A DNA stretch of 64,000 bases from Paenibacillus kribbensis (GTDB lineage Bacteria; Bacillota; Bacilli; Paenibacillales; Paenibacillaceae): positions 1,823,501 through 1,887,500 of the forward strand of contig NZ_CP020028.1 in NCBI RefSeq assembly GCF_002240415.1, given 5' to 3'. A model generated the notes under the pieces. The model was not told the DNA's origin, made no database searches, and was given only the letters and a program-made list of their open reading frames with translations. This document shows, piece after piece, positions 56,835-64,000 of the stretch. Numbering within the stretch: position 1 is the stretch's first letter; each line of letters begins with the position of its first letter. Both the position numbers and the translations under genes were made by a program.

Positions 56835-58211
56835 TTGCCTTCAGTAATATTAGAACGAGGCCGAAAAAAAAGGCTGGAGCACGCACACCCTTGGGTGTTT
56901 AAAAATGAAATAGCCAAGGTCGAGGGCGATCCGGTGGCGGGCGAGCTGGTCAGCATTGTTAACCATCAGGGTCGATATTTGGCGACAGGCTACTATAATC
57001 CGGCTTCACAAATTACGGTGCGTGTGCTATCGTACGAGCCGCTGGAAGCCATGGACAAAAGCTTCTTTGTTGAACGCTTCCGCAATTGTCTGGAACACCG
57101 TGAACGTTTTGTGACCGGAGGAGATGCGTATCGGCTAGTGTACGGCGAGGCTGATTTTTTGCCTGGACTGATTGTAGACCGTTTTGGTGATGTATTGGTC
57201 GTGCAGCTGTTAACGCTGGGCATGGATCGGCGCAGGGAAGAAATCAGGGACGCGCTCGTTGAAGTGATGGGACCTGTCGGTATATATGAACGCAGTGATG
57301 TATCCGTCCGCGAGTTGGAAGGACTGGAACAGACGAAGGGGCCTTTGTACGGTGATTGCCCGCGCCATGTCGTGGTAACGGAAAATGGCTTGCAAATCAA
57401 GGTCGATATTGTGGAGGGCCAGAAGACAGGTTATTTCTTCGACCAGCGTGAGAATCGTGCGGCGATTGCACCGTTGATGACAGGCTGGGGTGCGCGCAGC
57501 GGAATTACAATGCAGGAAGTTGCAGAACAAGGCGGCTCTGGCACCACGGTTATGAAGCCTGTAAATAAAAGCGGCAAGGTTGTTGAATTCCCGTTTTGGG
57601 ATGGCGCAACCGTACTGGAGTGCTTTTCACATACCGGAAGCTTTACACTTCATGCATGTAAATACGGGGCCAAAAAAGTAACTTGTCTTGATATTTCCGA
57701 GCATGCGATTGAAAGCGCCAGGGATAATGTCAAGCTGAACGGCTTCGAGGAACGCGTCGAGTTTGTCGTCGATGATGCTTTTCAATATTTGCGCAATCAG
57801 GTCAAAGGTGTAGAGGAACGAGCAGCCAGAGCCGGGGGCAAGGGGGATACGTCCAAGCCGCTAACAGCTGGTGGCGGACGTACGTTTGACGTGGTTATTC
57901 TTGATCCGCCAGCCTTTGCCAAAACGAAAAGTGCGGTCAAAGGAGCTACGCGGGGATATAAAGATATCAACCTGCACGGGATGAAGCTCGTTAATGAGGG
58001 GGGCTATCTGGTGACAGCGAGCTGTTCGTACCATATGCGTCCCGAACTGTTTCTGGACACGATTAAGGAAGCGGCGGCTGATGCAGGAAAAATCCTCCGT
58101 CTGGTGGACTGGAGAGCAGCCGGCAAGGATCATCCGCAAATTTTGGGCGTGGAGGAAGGCCATTATTTGAAATTCGCGATCTTTGAGGTGCGCAGCCAAA
58201 AACAGCTGTAG
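56835..58211 (+). CDS. RlmI-like class I SAM rRNA methyltransferase with insertions
   Basis: 23S rRNA m5C methyltransferase-like protein (PUA + methyltransferase), 458 aa. The N-terminal PUA domain has ERGRKKRLEHAHPWVFKNEI. The methyltransferase part has YFFDQRENRAAI, motif I VLECFSHTGSFTLHACKYGAKKVTCLD, VVILDPPAFAKTK and VTASCSYHM (catalytic Cys). Two segments are extra compared with E. coli RlmI: a Gly/Lys-rich stretch at about 215-255 between motif X and motif I, and another at about 325-350. The start is TTG 56835, set by AGGAGTGAGG; an upstream in-frame TTG at 56805 has no site. Confidence 0.87.
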   Translation: MPSVILERGRKKRLEHAHPWVFKNEIAKVEGDPVAGELVSIVNHQGRYLATGYYNPASQITVRVLSYEPLEAMDKSFFVERFRNCLEHRERFVTGGDAYRLVYGEADFLPGLIVDRFGDVLVVQLLTLGMDRRREEIRDALVEVMGPVGIYERSDVSVRELEGLEQTKGPLYGDCPRHVVVTENGLQIKVDIVEGQKTGYFFDQRENRAAIAPLMTGWGARSGITMQEVAEQGGSGTTVMKPVNKSGKVVEFPFWDGATVLECFSHTGSFTLHACKYGAKKVTCLDISEHAIESARDNVKLNGFEERVEFVVDDAFQYLRNQVKGVEERAARAGGKGDTSKPLTAGGGRTFDVVILDPPAFAKTKSAVKGATRGYKDINLHGMKLVNEGGYLVTASCSYHMRPELFLDTIKEAAADAGKILRLVDWRAAGKDHPQILGVEEGHYLKFAIFEVRSQKQL

Positions 58212-58290
58212 GTGTGGAAACACAGTGAATCGTCTTTGGGATAGCTAAAGATGGCTAAATAAGTAAAATAGGCTCGTTTAATGTATACAT

Positions 58291-58344
58291 CAGTCCTGTA
58301 GAGAAGGCATGCATCAAGCCAACCTGCGGGACTGTTTGTTTTTT
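58291..58344 (+). terminator. Terminator of the RlmI-like gene
   Basis: CAGTCCTGTAG (58291-58301) pairs with CTGCGGGACTG (58324-58334), followed by TTTGTTTTTT. It lies 80 bp after the stop codon. Confidence 0.82.
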
Positions 58345-58451
58345 GAGGAAGGATATATTGCTGCAAAATGGCAAACGTACGTTCTTTTCTCCCTTGCCTC
58401 GTGTGCTATACTGTTAAATAGAATGTTGTTCGTTGGAGAGGAGGCCGCATC

Positions 58452-61400
58452 ATGTCGGTCCGTTTGTTGATTGGCCGCTCAGGCAGTGGTAAAAGCACGC
58501 TAATCCGTCATGAAATGACATCTATGCTACGCGAGCAGCCGCTAGGCAAGCCCATGTTGCTGCTCGTACCGGAGCAATCGTCATTTGCTTCCGAGCATGC
58601 GTTGCTTACAGAAGCCGGAAACGGTATTCAGGGGTCGGTGCGCGCCCAGGTGATGGGATTTCATCGTCTTGCTTATTTAGTCATGCAGGAAACCGGAGGT
58701 TCAGCGCTGGTGCCGGTGACGGAAGAGGGCAAGAAGATGCTTTTATATAAAATTATACGTCGTCGCAAGGATGAACTGAGTTTGTTCAAAGACTCGGGGG
58801 ATCAGCTTGGCTTTGTGGACCGGTTGAATACGTTGTTTACGGAGCTAAAGCAGTATGGGAATGATACCCGGTCTGTACCAGAGCAGCTGGAGCGCATGCA
58901 TGCCGCAGGGGAGACGGTCCCGATTTTGCGCGGTAAGCTCAAGGATATCAGTTTAATCTATGAGGATTTTGAACGAGAGCTGGCGCTTAAATATATTGAC
59001 GGTGAGGATACGCTGCGCATGCTGGCAGAACAGATTGCCGAGTCATCTCTTGTGCGCGGGGCAGATATTTGGATGGATGGCTACCGCAGGTTTACGCCGC
59101 ATGAATACAAGGTGGTAGAGCAGCTTATGCTGCACGCCTCTTCGTTGACGGTGGCGCTGACCTGCAACCGCAGCTACGAGAGCGGACAGCTTCCGCATGA
59201 GCTGGATTTGTTTCATCCGTCGGCAGCTACCTATGTAAAGCTTAAAGGAATGGCCGACGAGCTGATGATAGAGATGCGGACCCAATTATTGCGCCCAGAT
59301 CCAATGCCGAGGTTTAAGGAGCGTTCGGCGTTGGCGTATTTGGAGGCATATTTTGAACATCGTACAGGGTATCGGATACCGCAGGAGCTACGGGATCAAT
59401 GGGCAGACAAGCAGCCGGAGGGCATAAAGCTGTACGCTGCTGCCAATCGTCGTGCAGAGCTGGAAGGGGCCGTACGCGAAATGCGCCGTCTGGCCCGGGA
59501 TGAAGGCGCGCGTTATCGGGAAATGGCTTTGTTTGTACGTCATATTGAGGATTATGAGCCGTGGGTGGAACCGATATTCAAGCAATATGGGGTTCCGGTA
59601 TTCCTGGATCAGCGAAGAAGTGTACTGCATCATCCCTTAGTGGAAATGATTCGGGCTTCGCTGGATATCGTCCAGCGGCGTTGGCGGTATGAAGATGTAT
59701 TCCGTGCGGTCAAAACGGATCTTCTGTTGCCGCTGGATGGTCGGGTTAGCCGTGAGGACATGGACCGTCTGGAAAATTATGCACTGGCCTGTGGAATACA
59801 AGGCAGCCGCTGGACAGACGGACGACCGTGGCAGGCTGTACCCAGTCTGTCGCTGGAGTTGGAGGAGCAGGAGCGGAACCGGCAACGGGATGAAACACTC
59901 GATTTGATGGAGCTTTGCCGTGATGTGATCGTGACGCCTTTACGTGCGTTTGAGAAGCGACTCGGCAAGGCTCGCACAGCACTCGAGAAGTGTGAAGCGG
60001 TATATCTGCTGCTGGAGGATGCAGAAATCGGTCAAAAACTGGACGTCTTTGTTCGTCAGGCTGAGGAAGCTGGAAATCCCGAGCAGGCCAAGGAGCATCG
60101 TCAGGTATGGGATGCGGTGCTTGAGCTGCTGGATCAGATTGTCGAAATGATGGGTGATGAAAGGCTGGATACCTCTTTGTTCGCGGGTGTGCTGGAAACG
60201 GGATTGGCTGAGTTCCGTATGGGACTTGTACCGCCAGCTTTGGATCAGGTGCTGGTCGGCAACACGGATCGTACACGTGTAGCTGGCATACAGCATGCCT
60301 TTGTGCTCGGTATGAACGAAGGTGTGATGCCGGCTGTGTTTCATGAGGACGGCGTGCTGAATGAGCAGGAGCGTACCGCTTTGAACGAACGAGGCGTAGA
60401 GCTGGCACCGGATATGACAAGACGTCTGTTGGATGAACGCTTTCTCGCTTATTCGGCTCTTACGTCCCCTGGCAAAAGCCTGTGGATGAGTTATGCTGTG
60501 ACCGATGAAGAAGGGAAGTCGCTGCTGCCATCAGAGTTGGTTCGCCATGTCCGGCAGCTGTTTCCGCATCTGGAAGAACGTCCATTGGCTGGATACCCAT
60601 TGCCGGGAGATGCCTGGGCAGCCCAATGGGAGTATGCTTCCCATCCGTCCGAGGCTTTGCCACAGCTCATTGCGCAATTAAGGCATTGGCGGCGTGGCGG
60701 AGATATTCTGTCTCCCTGGTGGGAGGTATACAGCTGGTATGCCAGCCAGCAAGGGCGTGAGAAGGATAAGCTGCGTCAGCTGCTGACCTCTCTTTTTTAC
60801 GAAAACCACGCCGAATTGCAGAAGGAAACGAGTCACCGTCTGTACGGCAGCAAGCTGCGTACCAGTGTATCCCGGATGGAACGTTTTGTCGCATGTCCGT
60901 TTTCGCATTTTGCCTCTCACGGTCTTCGTTTGAAGGAGCGGCAAATGTATCGCCTGAAGGCACCGGATATCGGACAATTATTCCATGCAGCGCTCGGGGA
61001 AATGGCGATCAATCTGCGGGAAAGAAACATAAGCTGGGGGAGTCTCAGCACGGAGGAGTGCCGCCAGGAGGCGGAAACGACAGTGGAGCGTTTGGCTCCT
61101 CGCCTGCAAGGCGAGATTTTAATGAGCTCCAAGCGCTATGGCTATATTTTACGCAAGCTGAAGGATATTGTGAGCCGTGCTTCATTGATTTTGGGTGAGC
61201 ATGCGCGTAGAGGCAGCTTTGAGCCGATTGGGCTGGAGCTGGACTTTGGACCGGGCCAACCGCTTCCGCCCCTGACCTTTCGACTGGATAACGGCGTTGT
61301 CATGGAAATCGTCGGACGGATTGACCGTGTGGATGTGGCAGAGGGAGAAAAAGGCCTGCTATTGCGGGTTATCGATTACAAATCAAGCCAAAAGGATCTG

Positions 61401-62000
61401 AAGCTGCATGAGGTGTACTATGGCTTGTCCCTGCAAATGCTCACCTATCTGGACGTGCTGCTGAATGCGGCAGAGGAATGGTTGGGCGAAACGGCCTATC
61501 CGGCGGGGACACTATATTTTCACGTTCACAATCCAATGTTGCAGTCGCCTAACGGCCTTAGCGCGGAACAGGCTCGTCAGGAGCTTTTGAAACGCTTCAA
61601 AATGAAAGGATTATTGCTTGCGGATCGAGACGTGGTTGGGCAAATGGATACAGCACTGGATAAGGGGTATTCCTCCATTTTACCTGTTGCGGTGAAGGCA
61701 GACGGCAGTTTTTACAGCAGTGCGTCCGTCGCTTCGCCGGAACAGTGGGATAGTCTGCTGGCTTCGGTGCGTAACAATATTCGAACGATTGGAACACGGA
61801 TGACAGAGGGCGATGTAGCCATTGAGCCTTATCGTATTCAGCAGGAGACAGCATGTACGTTCTGCTCATTCAAGCCTGTTTGTCAATTTGACGACAGTCT
61901 GGAAGGCAGTGGCTACAATCAATGGGGCAAACCTGGCAAGGATCAAATATGGAATCTGCTGGGTCATACACAGGAAGGGAAAGGAGGAATGGACCAATGA
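58452..62000 (+). CDS. addB: Helicase-nuclease subunit AddB
   Basis: Subunit of the AddAB complex that resects double-strand ends for RecA-dependent repair, 1182 aa. Walker A is GRSGSGKS at 8-15; the inactivated helicase-like core follows. The C-terminal RecB-type nuclease domain carries the metal motif VIDYKSSQ (about 975-982) after GRIDRVD. The 4Fe-4S cluster has the expected four cysteines: C815 (ACPF) and C1135, C1138 and C1144 (CTFCSFKPVC). GAGAGGAGG lies before ATG 58452. It overlaps addA by four bases (ATGA). Confidence 0.96.
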   Translation: MSVRLLIGRSGSGKSTLIRHEMTSMLREQPLGKPMLLLVPEQSSFASEHALLTEAGNGIQGSVRAQVMGFHRLAYLVMQETGGSALVPVTEEGKKMLLYKIIRRRKDELSLFKDSGDQLGFVDRLNTLFTELKQYGNDTRSVPEQLERMHAAGETVPILRGKLKDISLIYEDFERELALKYIDGEDTLRMLAEQIAESSLVRGADIWMDGYRRFTPHEYKVVEQLMLHASSLTVALTCNRSYESGQLPHELDLFHPSAATYVKLKGMADELMIEMRTQLLRPDPMPRFKERSALAYLEAYFEHRTGYRIPQELRDQWADKQPEGIKLYAAANRRAELEGAVREMRRLARDEGARYREMALFVRHIEDYEPWVEPIFKQYGVPVFLDQRRSVLHHPLVEMIRASLDIVQRRWRYEDVFRAVKTDLLLPLDGRVSREDMDRLENYALACGIQGSRWTDGRPWQAVPSLSLELEEQERNRQRDETLDLMELCRDVIVTPLRAFEKRLGKARTALEKCEAVYLLLEDAEIGQKLDVFVRQAEEAGNPEQAKEHRQVWDAVLELLDQIVEMMGDERLDTSLFAGVLETGLAEFRMGLVPPALDQVLVGNTDRTRVAGIQHAFVLGMNEGVMPAVFHEDGVLNEQERTALNERGVELAPDMTRRLLDERFLAYSALTSPGKSLWMSYAVTDEEGKSLLPSELVRHVRQLFPHLEERPLAGYPLPGDAWAAQWEYASHPSEALPQLIAQLRHWRRGGDILSPWWEVYSWYASQQGREKDKLRQLLTSLFYENHAELQKETSHRLYGSKLRTSVSRMERFVACPFSHFASHGLRLKERQMYRLKAPDIGQLFHAALGEMAINLRERNISWGSLSTEECRQEAETTVERLAPRLQGEILMSSKRYGYILRKLKDIVSRASLILGEHARRGSFEPIGLELDFGPGQPLPPLTFRLDNGVVMEIVGRIDRVDVAEGEKGLLLRVIDYKSSQKDLKLHEVYYGLSLQMLTYLDVLLNAAEEWLGETAYPAGTLYFHVHNPMLQSPNGLSAEQARQELLKRFKMKGLLLADRDVVGQMDTALDKGYSSILPVAVKADGSFYSSASVASPEQWDSLLASVRNNIRTIGTRMTEGDVAIEPYRIQQETACTFCSFKPVCQFDDSLEGSGYNQWGKPGKDQIWNLLGHTQEGKGGMDQ

Positions 62001-64000
62001 TAGGAGCTTCTAACACGAAAGGCATACTCAGCACAAAAGGCATACTCAACGCAAAAGACATACCGAAGCCGGAAGGCAGCATGTGGAGTGATGACCAGTG
62101 GCGTGCCATTGCGGAGTCCGGCAACAACATGCTGGTGGCAGCGGCGGCGGGGTCTGGTAAGACAGCGGTACTGGTAGAGCGTATTATTCGTAAAATCGTC
62201 GATCCCCGGCTCGGCTTCAGCGTGGATCGGCTGTTGGTGGCGACCTTTACAAAGGCTGCAGCTGCCGAAATGCGTCAGCGGATACGGGAAGCGCTGGAGC
62301 GCGTACTGGAGCAGGAGCCGGAAAGTGAGCATGTACGCCGTCAGCTATCGTTGCTGAATCGGGCTTCGATTACGACGCTTCACTCTTTTTGTATGGAGGT
62401 TATTCGCAGGCATTATCAGGCCATTCCCCTGGATCCCGGTTTTCGGATTATGAATGAGCATGAGACGGAATTGCTGCGACAGGAGCTATTGGAAGAGCTG
62501 TTTGAGGAAAAATATGAGGCTCATGATGAAGGCAGCACGTTCCGCAGGCTGGTGGATTGGTTTAGTGGGGAACGCACCGATGATGCAATGTATGTGCTTG
62601 TTCAGCGGCTGTACGATTTTTCTCAAAGTCATCCTTGGCCGGAGCATTGGTTGAGGGAGACGGCGGCAGCATTTCGTGTACAGGATGTGGCCGCTTTGGG
62701 AGAGACTCCTTGGGTTCGCAGCATTTTGGCGGATGCCGCGCTTTCCCTACGTGGGGCTGCAAGCTTGCTGGAACAGGCGCATGAAGCAGCTATGCAGCCC
62801 GGCGGTCCTGCACCTTATGCAGCAACGCTGCAAGAGGATGCGGCGATGGTGAAGGGATTGCTGCAGGAGCTGGAGACACAGCCATGGGCAACGCTGTATG
62901 ATCACTTTCAGATGGCTTCCTTCGGCAAGCTCAAGCCGGTCAAAAAAGATCAGACCGAGCCTGCATTGCAGGAGCGGGTCAAGCTGCTGCGTGAGGCAGC
63001 GAAAAAAATGATTACAGATATGAAAGCTTCCCTGTTCGGCAGAAGAGCGGAAGCCTATCTGGAGGAATTGCACGCAGCAGCTCCTCTGATGGACGAACTG
63101 GCAGAGACCGTCATTGCCTTCGGAGAACGATTTCAACAGCACAAGCAGTCCAAGGGGATGGTGGATTTCGGGGACTTGGAGCATTATTGTCTCAAAATAT
63201 TGCGTCATCCCGATTCTACACCGGATCGACTGCTGCCTTCGGACGCTGCGCTTGAATACAAGGCACAATTTGATGAAGTGCTGCTGGATGAATATCAGGA
63301 TACGAACACCGTACAGGAAGATATCGTAAGGCTGGTATCGCGCGAGGAACCGGGCAACCGTTTTATGGTAGGAGACGTGAAGCAGAGTATTTACCGGTTT
63401 CGGCTGGCCGAGCCGGGGCTGTTTTTGAATAAGTATCAACGGTATGGCATGCAGGAGCAGGAAGATGGCCTTTTGATAGACTTGGCGCGTAATTTCCGCA
63501 GTCGGAAGGAAGTTGTCGATGCGGTTAATTTGGTATTCCGGCAGATTATGAGTGTTGATGTGGCTGAAATTGAATATGACGAACGGGCGTGGCTGGTGCA
63601 CGGCGCATCCTATCCCGAGCAAACGGAGCAAGCTGCTGTATCTGCCTACGTACCTGAACTGCTGTTAGTTGATAAAGGCGGGAACGGTCTTTCGGATGCT
63701 CTGGAAGGAGCTGAATTAAGTGATGAGTCAGGCGTACAGGAAAACGAACTGGCCGAGCTTGCGGAGCTGGAAACGGCGCAATTAGAAGCGCGTGCGATCG
63801 CGCAACGGATTAAGGAGCTGACTGGAGATACAGGACAACCACTGTTGATTTACGACAGAGGTTTAAAAGCGATGCGCCCGGCAGTTTACGGCGATATCGT
63901 CATTTTGCTTCGCTCGGCCAGCGTGTGGGCTCCCCTAATTGTGGAGGAACTGCGGCTTGAAGGCATTCCGGCTTCCGGAGAGCAGACGACAGGCTTTTTC
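61997..64000 (+). CDS. addA: Helicase-nuclease subunit AddA (partial, 3' end outside window)
   Basis: UvrD/RecB-type ATPase and nuclease subunit of AddAB; about 668 codons are present and the frame is open at the window edge. Walker A is AAAGSGKT (about 49-56), motif Ia is VATFTKAAAAEMRQRI, then TTLHSFCMEVIRRHY. The Walker B region is LLDEYQDTNTVQE (about 430-442) and motif III GDVKQSIYRFR, followed by ARNFRSRKEVVDAVN. The conserved start (EGSMWSDDQWRAI) is preceded by 27 extra residues encoded partly by three 18-bp tandem repeats. It starts inside the addB stop codon, behind AAGGAGG. Confidence 0.96.
   Translation, partial: MIGASNTKGILSTKGILNAKDIPKPEGSMWSDDQWRAIAESGNNMLVAAAAGSGKTAVLVERIIRKIVDPRLGFSVDRLLVATFTKAAAAEMRQRIREALERVLEQEPESEHVRRQLSLLNRASITTLHSFCMEVIRRHYQAIPLDPGFRIMNEHETELLRQELLEELFEEKYEAHDEGSTFRRLVDWFSGERTDDAMYVLVQRLYDFSQSHPWPEHWLRETAAAFRVQDVAALGETPWVRSILADAALSLRGAASLLEQAHEAAMQPGGPAPYAATLQEDAAMVKGLLQELETQPWATLYDHFQMASFGKLKPVKKDQTEPALQERVKLLREAAKKMITDMKASLFGRRAEAYLEELHAAAPLMDELAETVIAFGERFQQHKQSKGMVDFGDLEHYCLKILRHPDSTPDRLLPSDAALEYKAQFDEVLLDEYQDTNTVQEDIVRLVSREEPGNRFMVGDVKQSIYRFRLAEPGLFLNKYQRYGMQEQEDGLLIDLARNFRSRKEVVDAVNLVFRQIMSVDVAEIEYDERAWLVHGASYPEQTEQAAVSAYVPELLLVDKGGNGLSDALEGAELSDESGVQENELAELAELETAQLEARAIAQRIKELTGDTGQPLLIYDRGLKAMRPAVYGDIVILLRSASVWAPLIVEELRLEGIPASGEQTTGFF
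62018..62071 (+). repeat. Three 18-bp in-frame tandem repeats at the start of addA
   Basis: Units at 62018-62035, 62036-62053 and 62054-62071. The first two differ at two positions; the third is more worn. They encode KGILST, KGILNA and KDIPKP. Confidence 0.7.

Noticed and set aside
62747..63631. Long minus-strand frame opposite addA
   Set aside because: Lies opposite the clear AddA reading frame; no ribosome site and no protein-like pattern.

Overview
The window is a gram-positive, endospore-forming, naturally competence-related Bacillales chromosome segment, most like Paenibacillus of the polymyxa group. The evidence is the gene content and order: an EXLX1-type bacterial expansin, spoVAC-spoVAD-spoVAE, gpr-spoIIP-yqxA, comER/comEA-comEB-comEC, a leucine T-box in front of leuS, a CIRCE-controlled hrcA-grpE-dnaK-dnaJ cluster and addB-addA. 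Strong AGGAGG-type ribosome binding sites and many TTG/GTG starts fit the same group. I see no tRNA or rRNA genes, no CRISPR array, no prophage and no insertion sequence.

Layout. 0.1-6.5 kb: expansin (minus strand), iron alcohol dehydrogenase, a YdjM-type membrane protein, an M42 aminopeptidase (minus), then the three-gene spoVA operon for spore dipicolinate uptake. 6.6-11.1 kb: moxR / DUF58 / transglutaminase operon. 11.2-17.5 kb: the classic yqeG-yqeH-aroE-yhbY-nadD-yqeK-rsfS run, with a cvfB-like gene and yqeM. 17.5-20.3 kb: T-box plus leuS. 20.3-25.4 kb: comER (minus) divergent from comEA-comEB-comEC. 25.5-30.4 kb: an accessory insert between comEC and holA, holding a TetR regulator and aldo/keto reductase pair, a decayed siderophore-binding lipoprotein gene behind a Fur box, and an ECF sigma / anti-sigma pair. 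30.6-41.4 kb: holA, rpsT (minus), gpr, spoIIP, yqxA, lepA, hemW, a GNAT acetyltransferase, hrcA and grpE. 41.5-44.7 kb: dnaK and dnaJ. 44.8-50.7 kb: a malate module (sensor kinase, response regulator, 2-hydroxycarboxylate symporter, malic enzyme) followed by two small genes; it splits dnaJ from prmA, which are neighbours in Bacillus subtilis. 50.9-56.3 kb: prmA, an M50 protease, rsmE, mtaB, a Nudix hydrolase and yqeW (minus). 56.8-64 kb: an RlmI-like rRNA methyltransferase, addB and the 5' part of addA, which runs off the window.

How the genes work together. Most of the window is housekeeping: ribosome biogenesis (yqeH, yhbY, rsfS, prmA, rsmE), translation (leuS, rpsT, lepA), tRNA modification (mtaB), NAD and aromatic synthesis (nadD, aroE), DNA uptake and repair (comE, holA, addAB), proteostasis (hrcA regulon) and sporulation/germination (spoVA, gpr, spoIIP). 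Regulatory signals read directly include a Leu (CUC) T-box with its promoter and terminator, a perfect CIRCE, a sigma-G-type promoter for gpr, sigma-A promoters for lepA and rpsT, a Fur box, a perfect palindrome next to the reductase promoter, and about twenty intrinsic terminators or hairpins.

The most unusual signal not explained by genes is a set of three large imperfect palindromes of about 120-140 bp (37276-37395, 39312-39451, 56643-56766). They sit in front of hemW, hrcA and the RlmI-like gene, and share an AAGCGG motif and a GCGATSGKAAG motif. They look like a dispersed structured intergenic repeat family. I found no convincing wholly new protein system; the other points worth checking are listed as findings.
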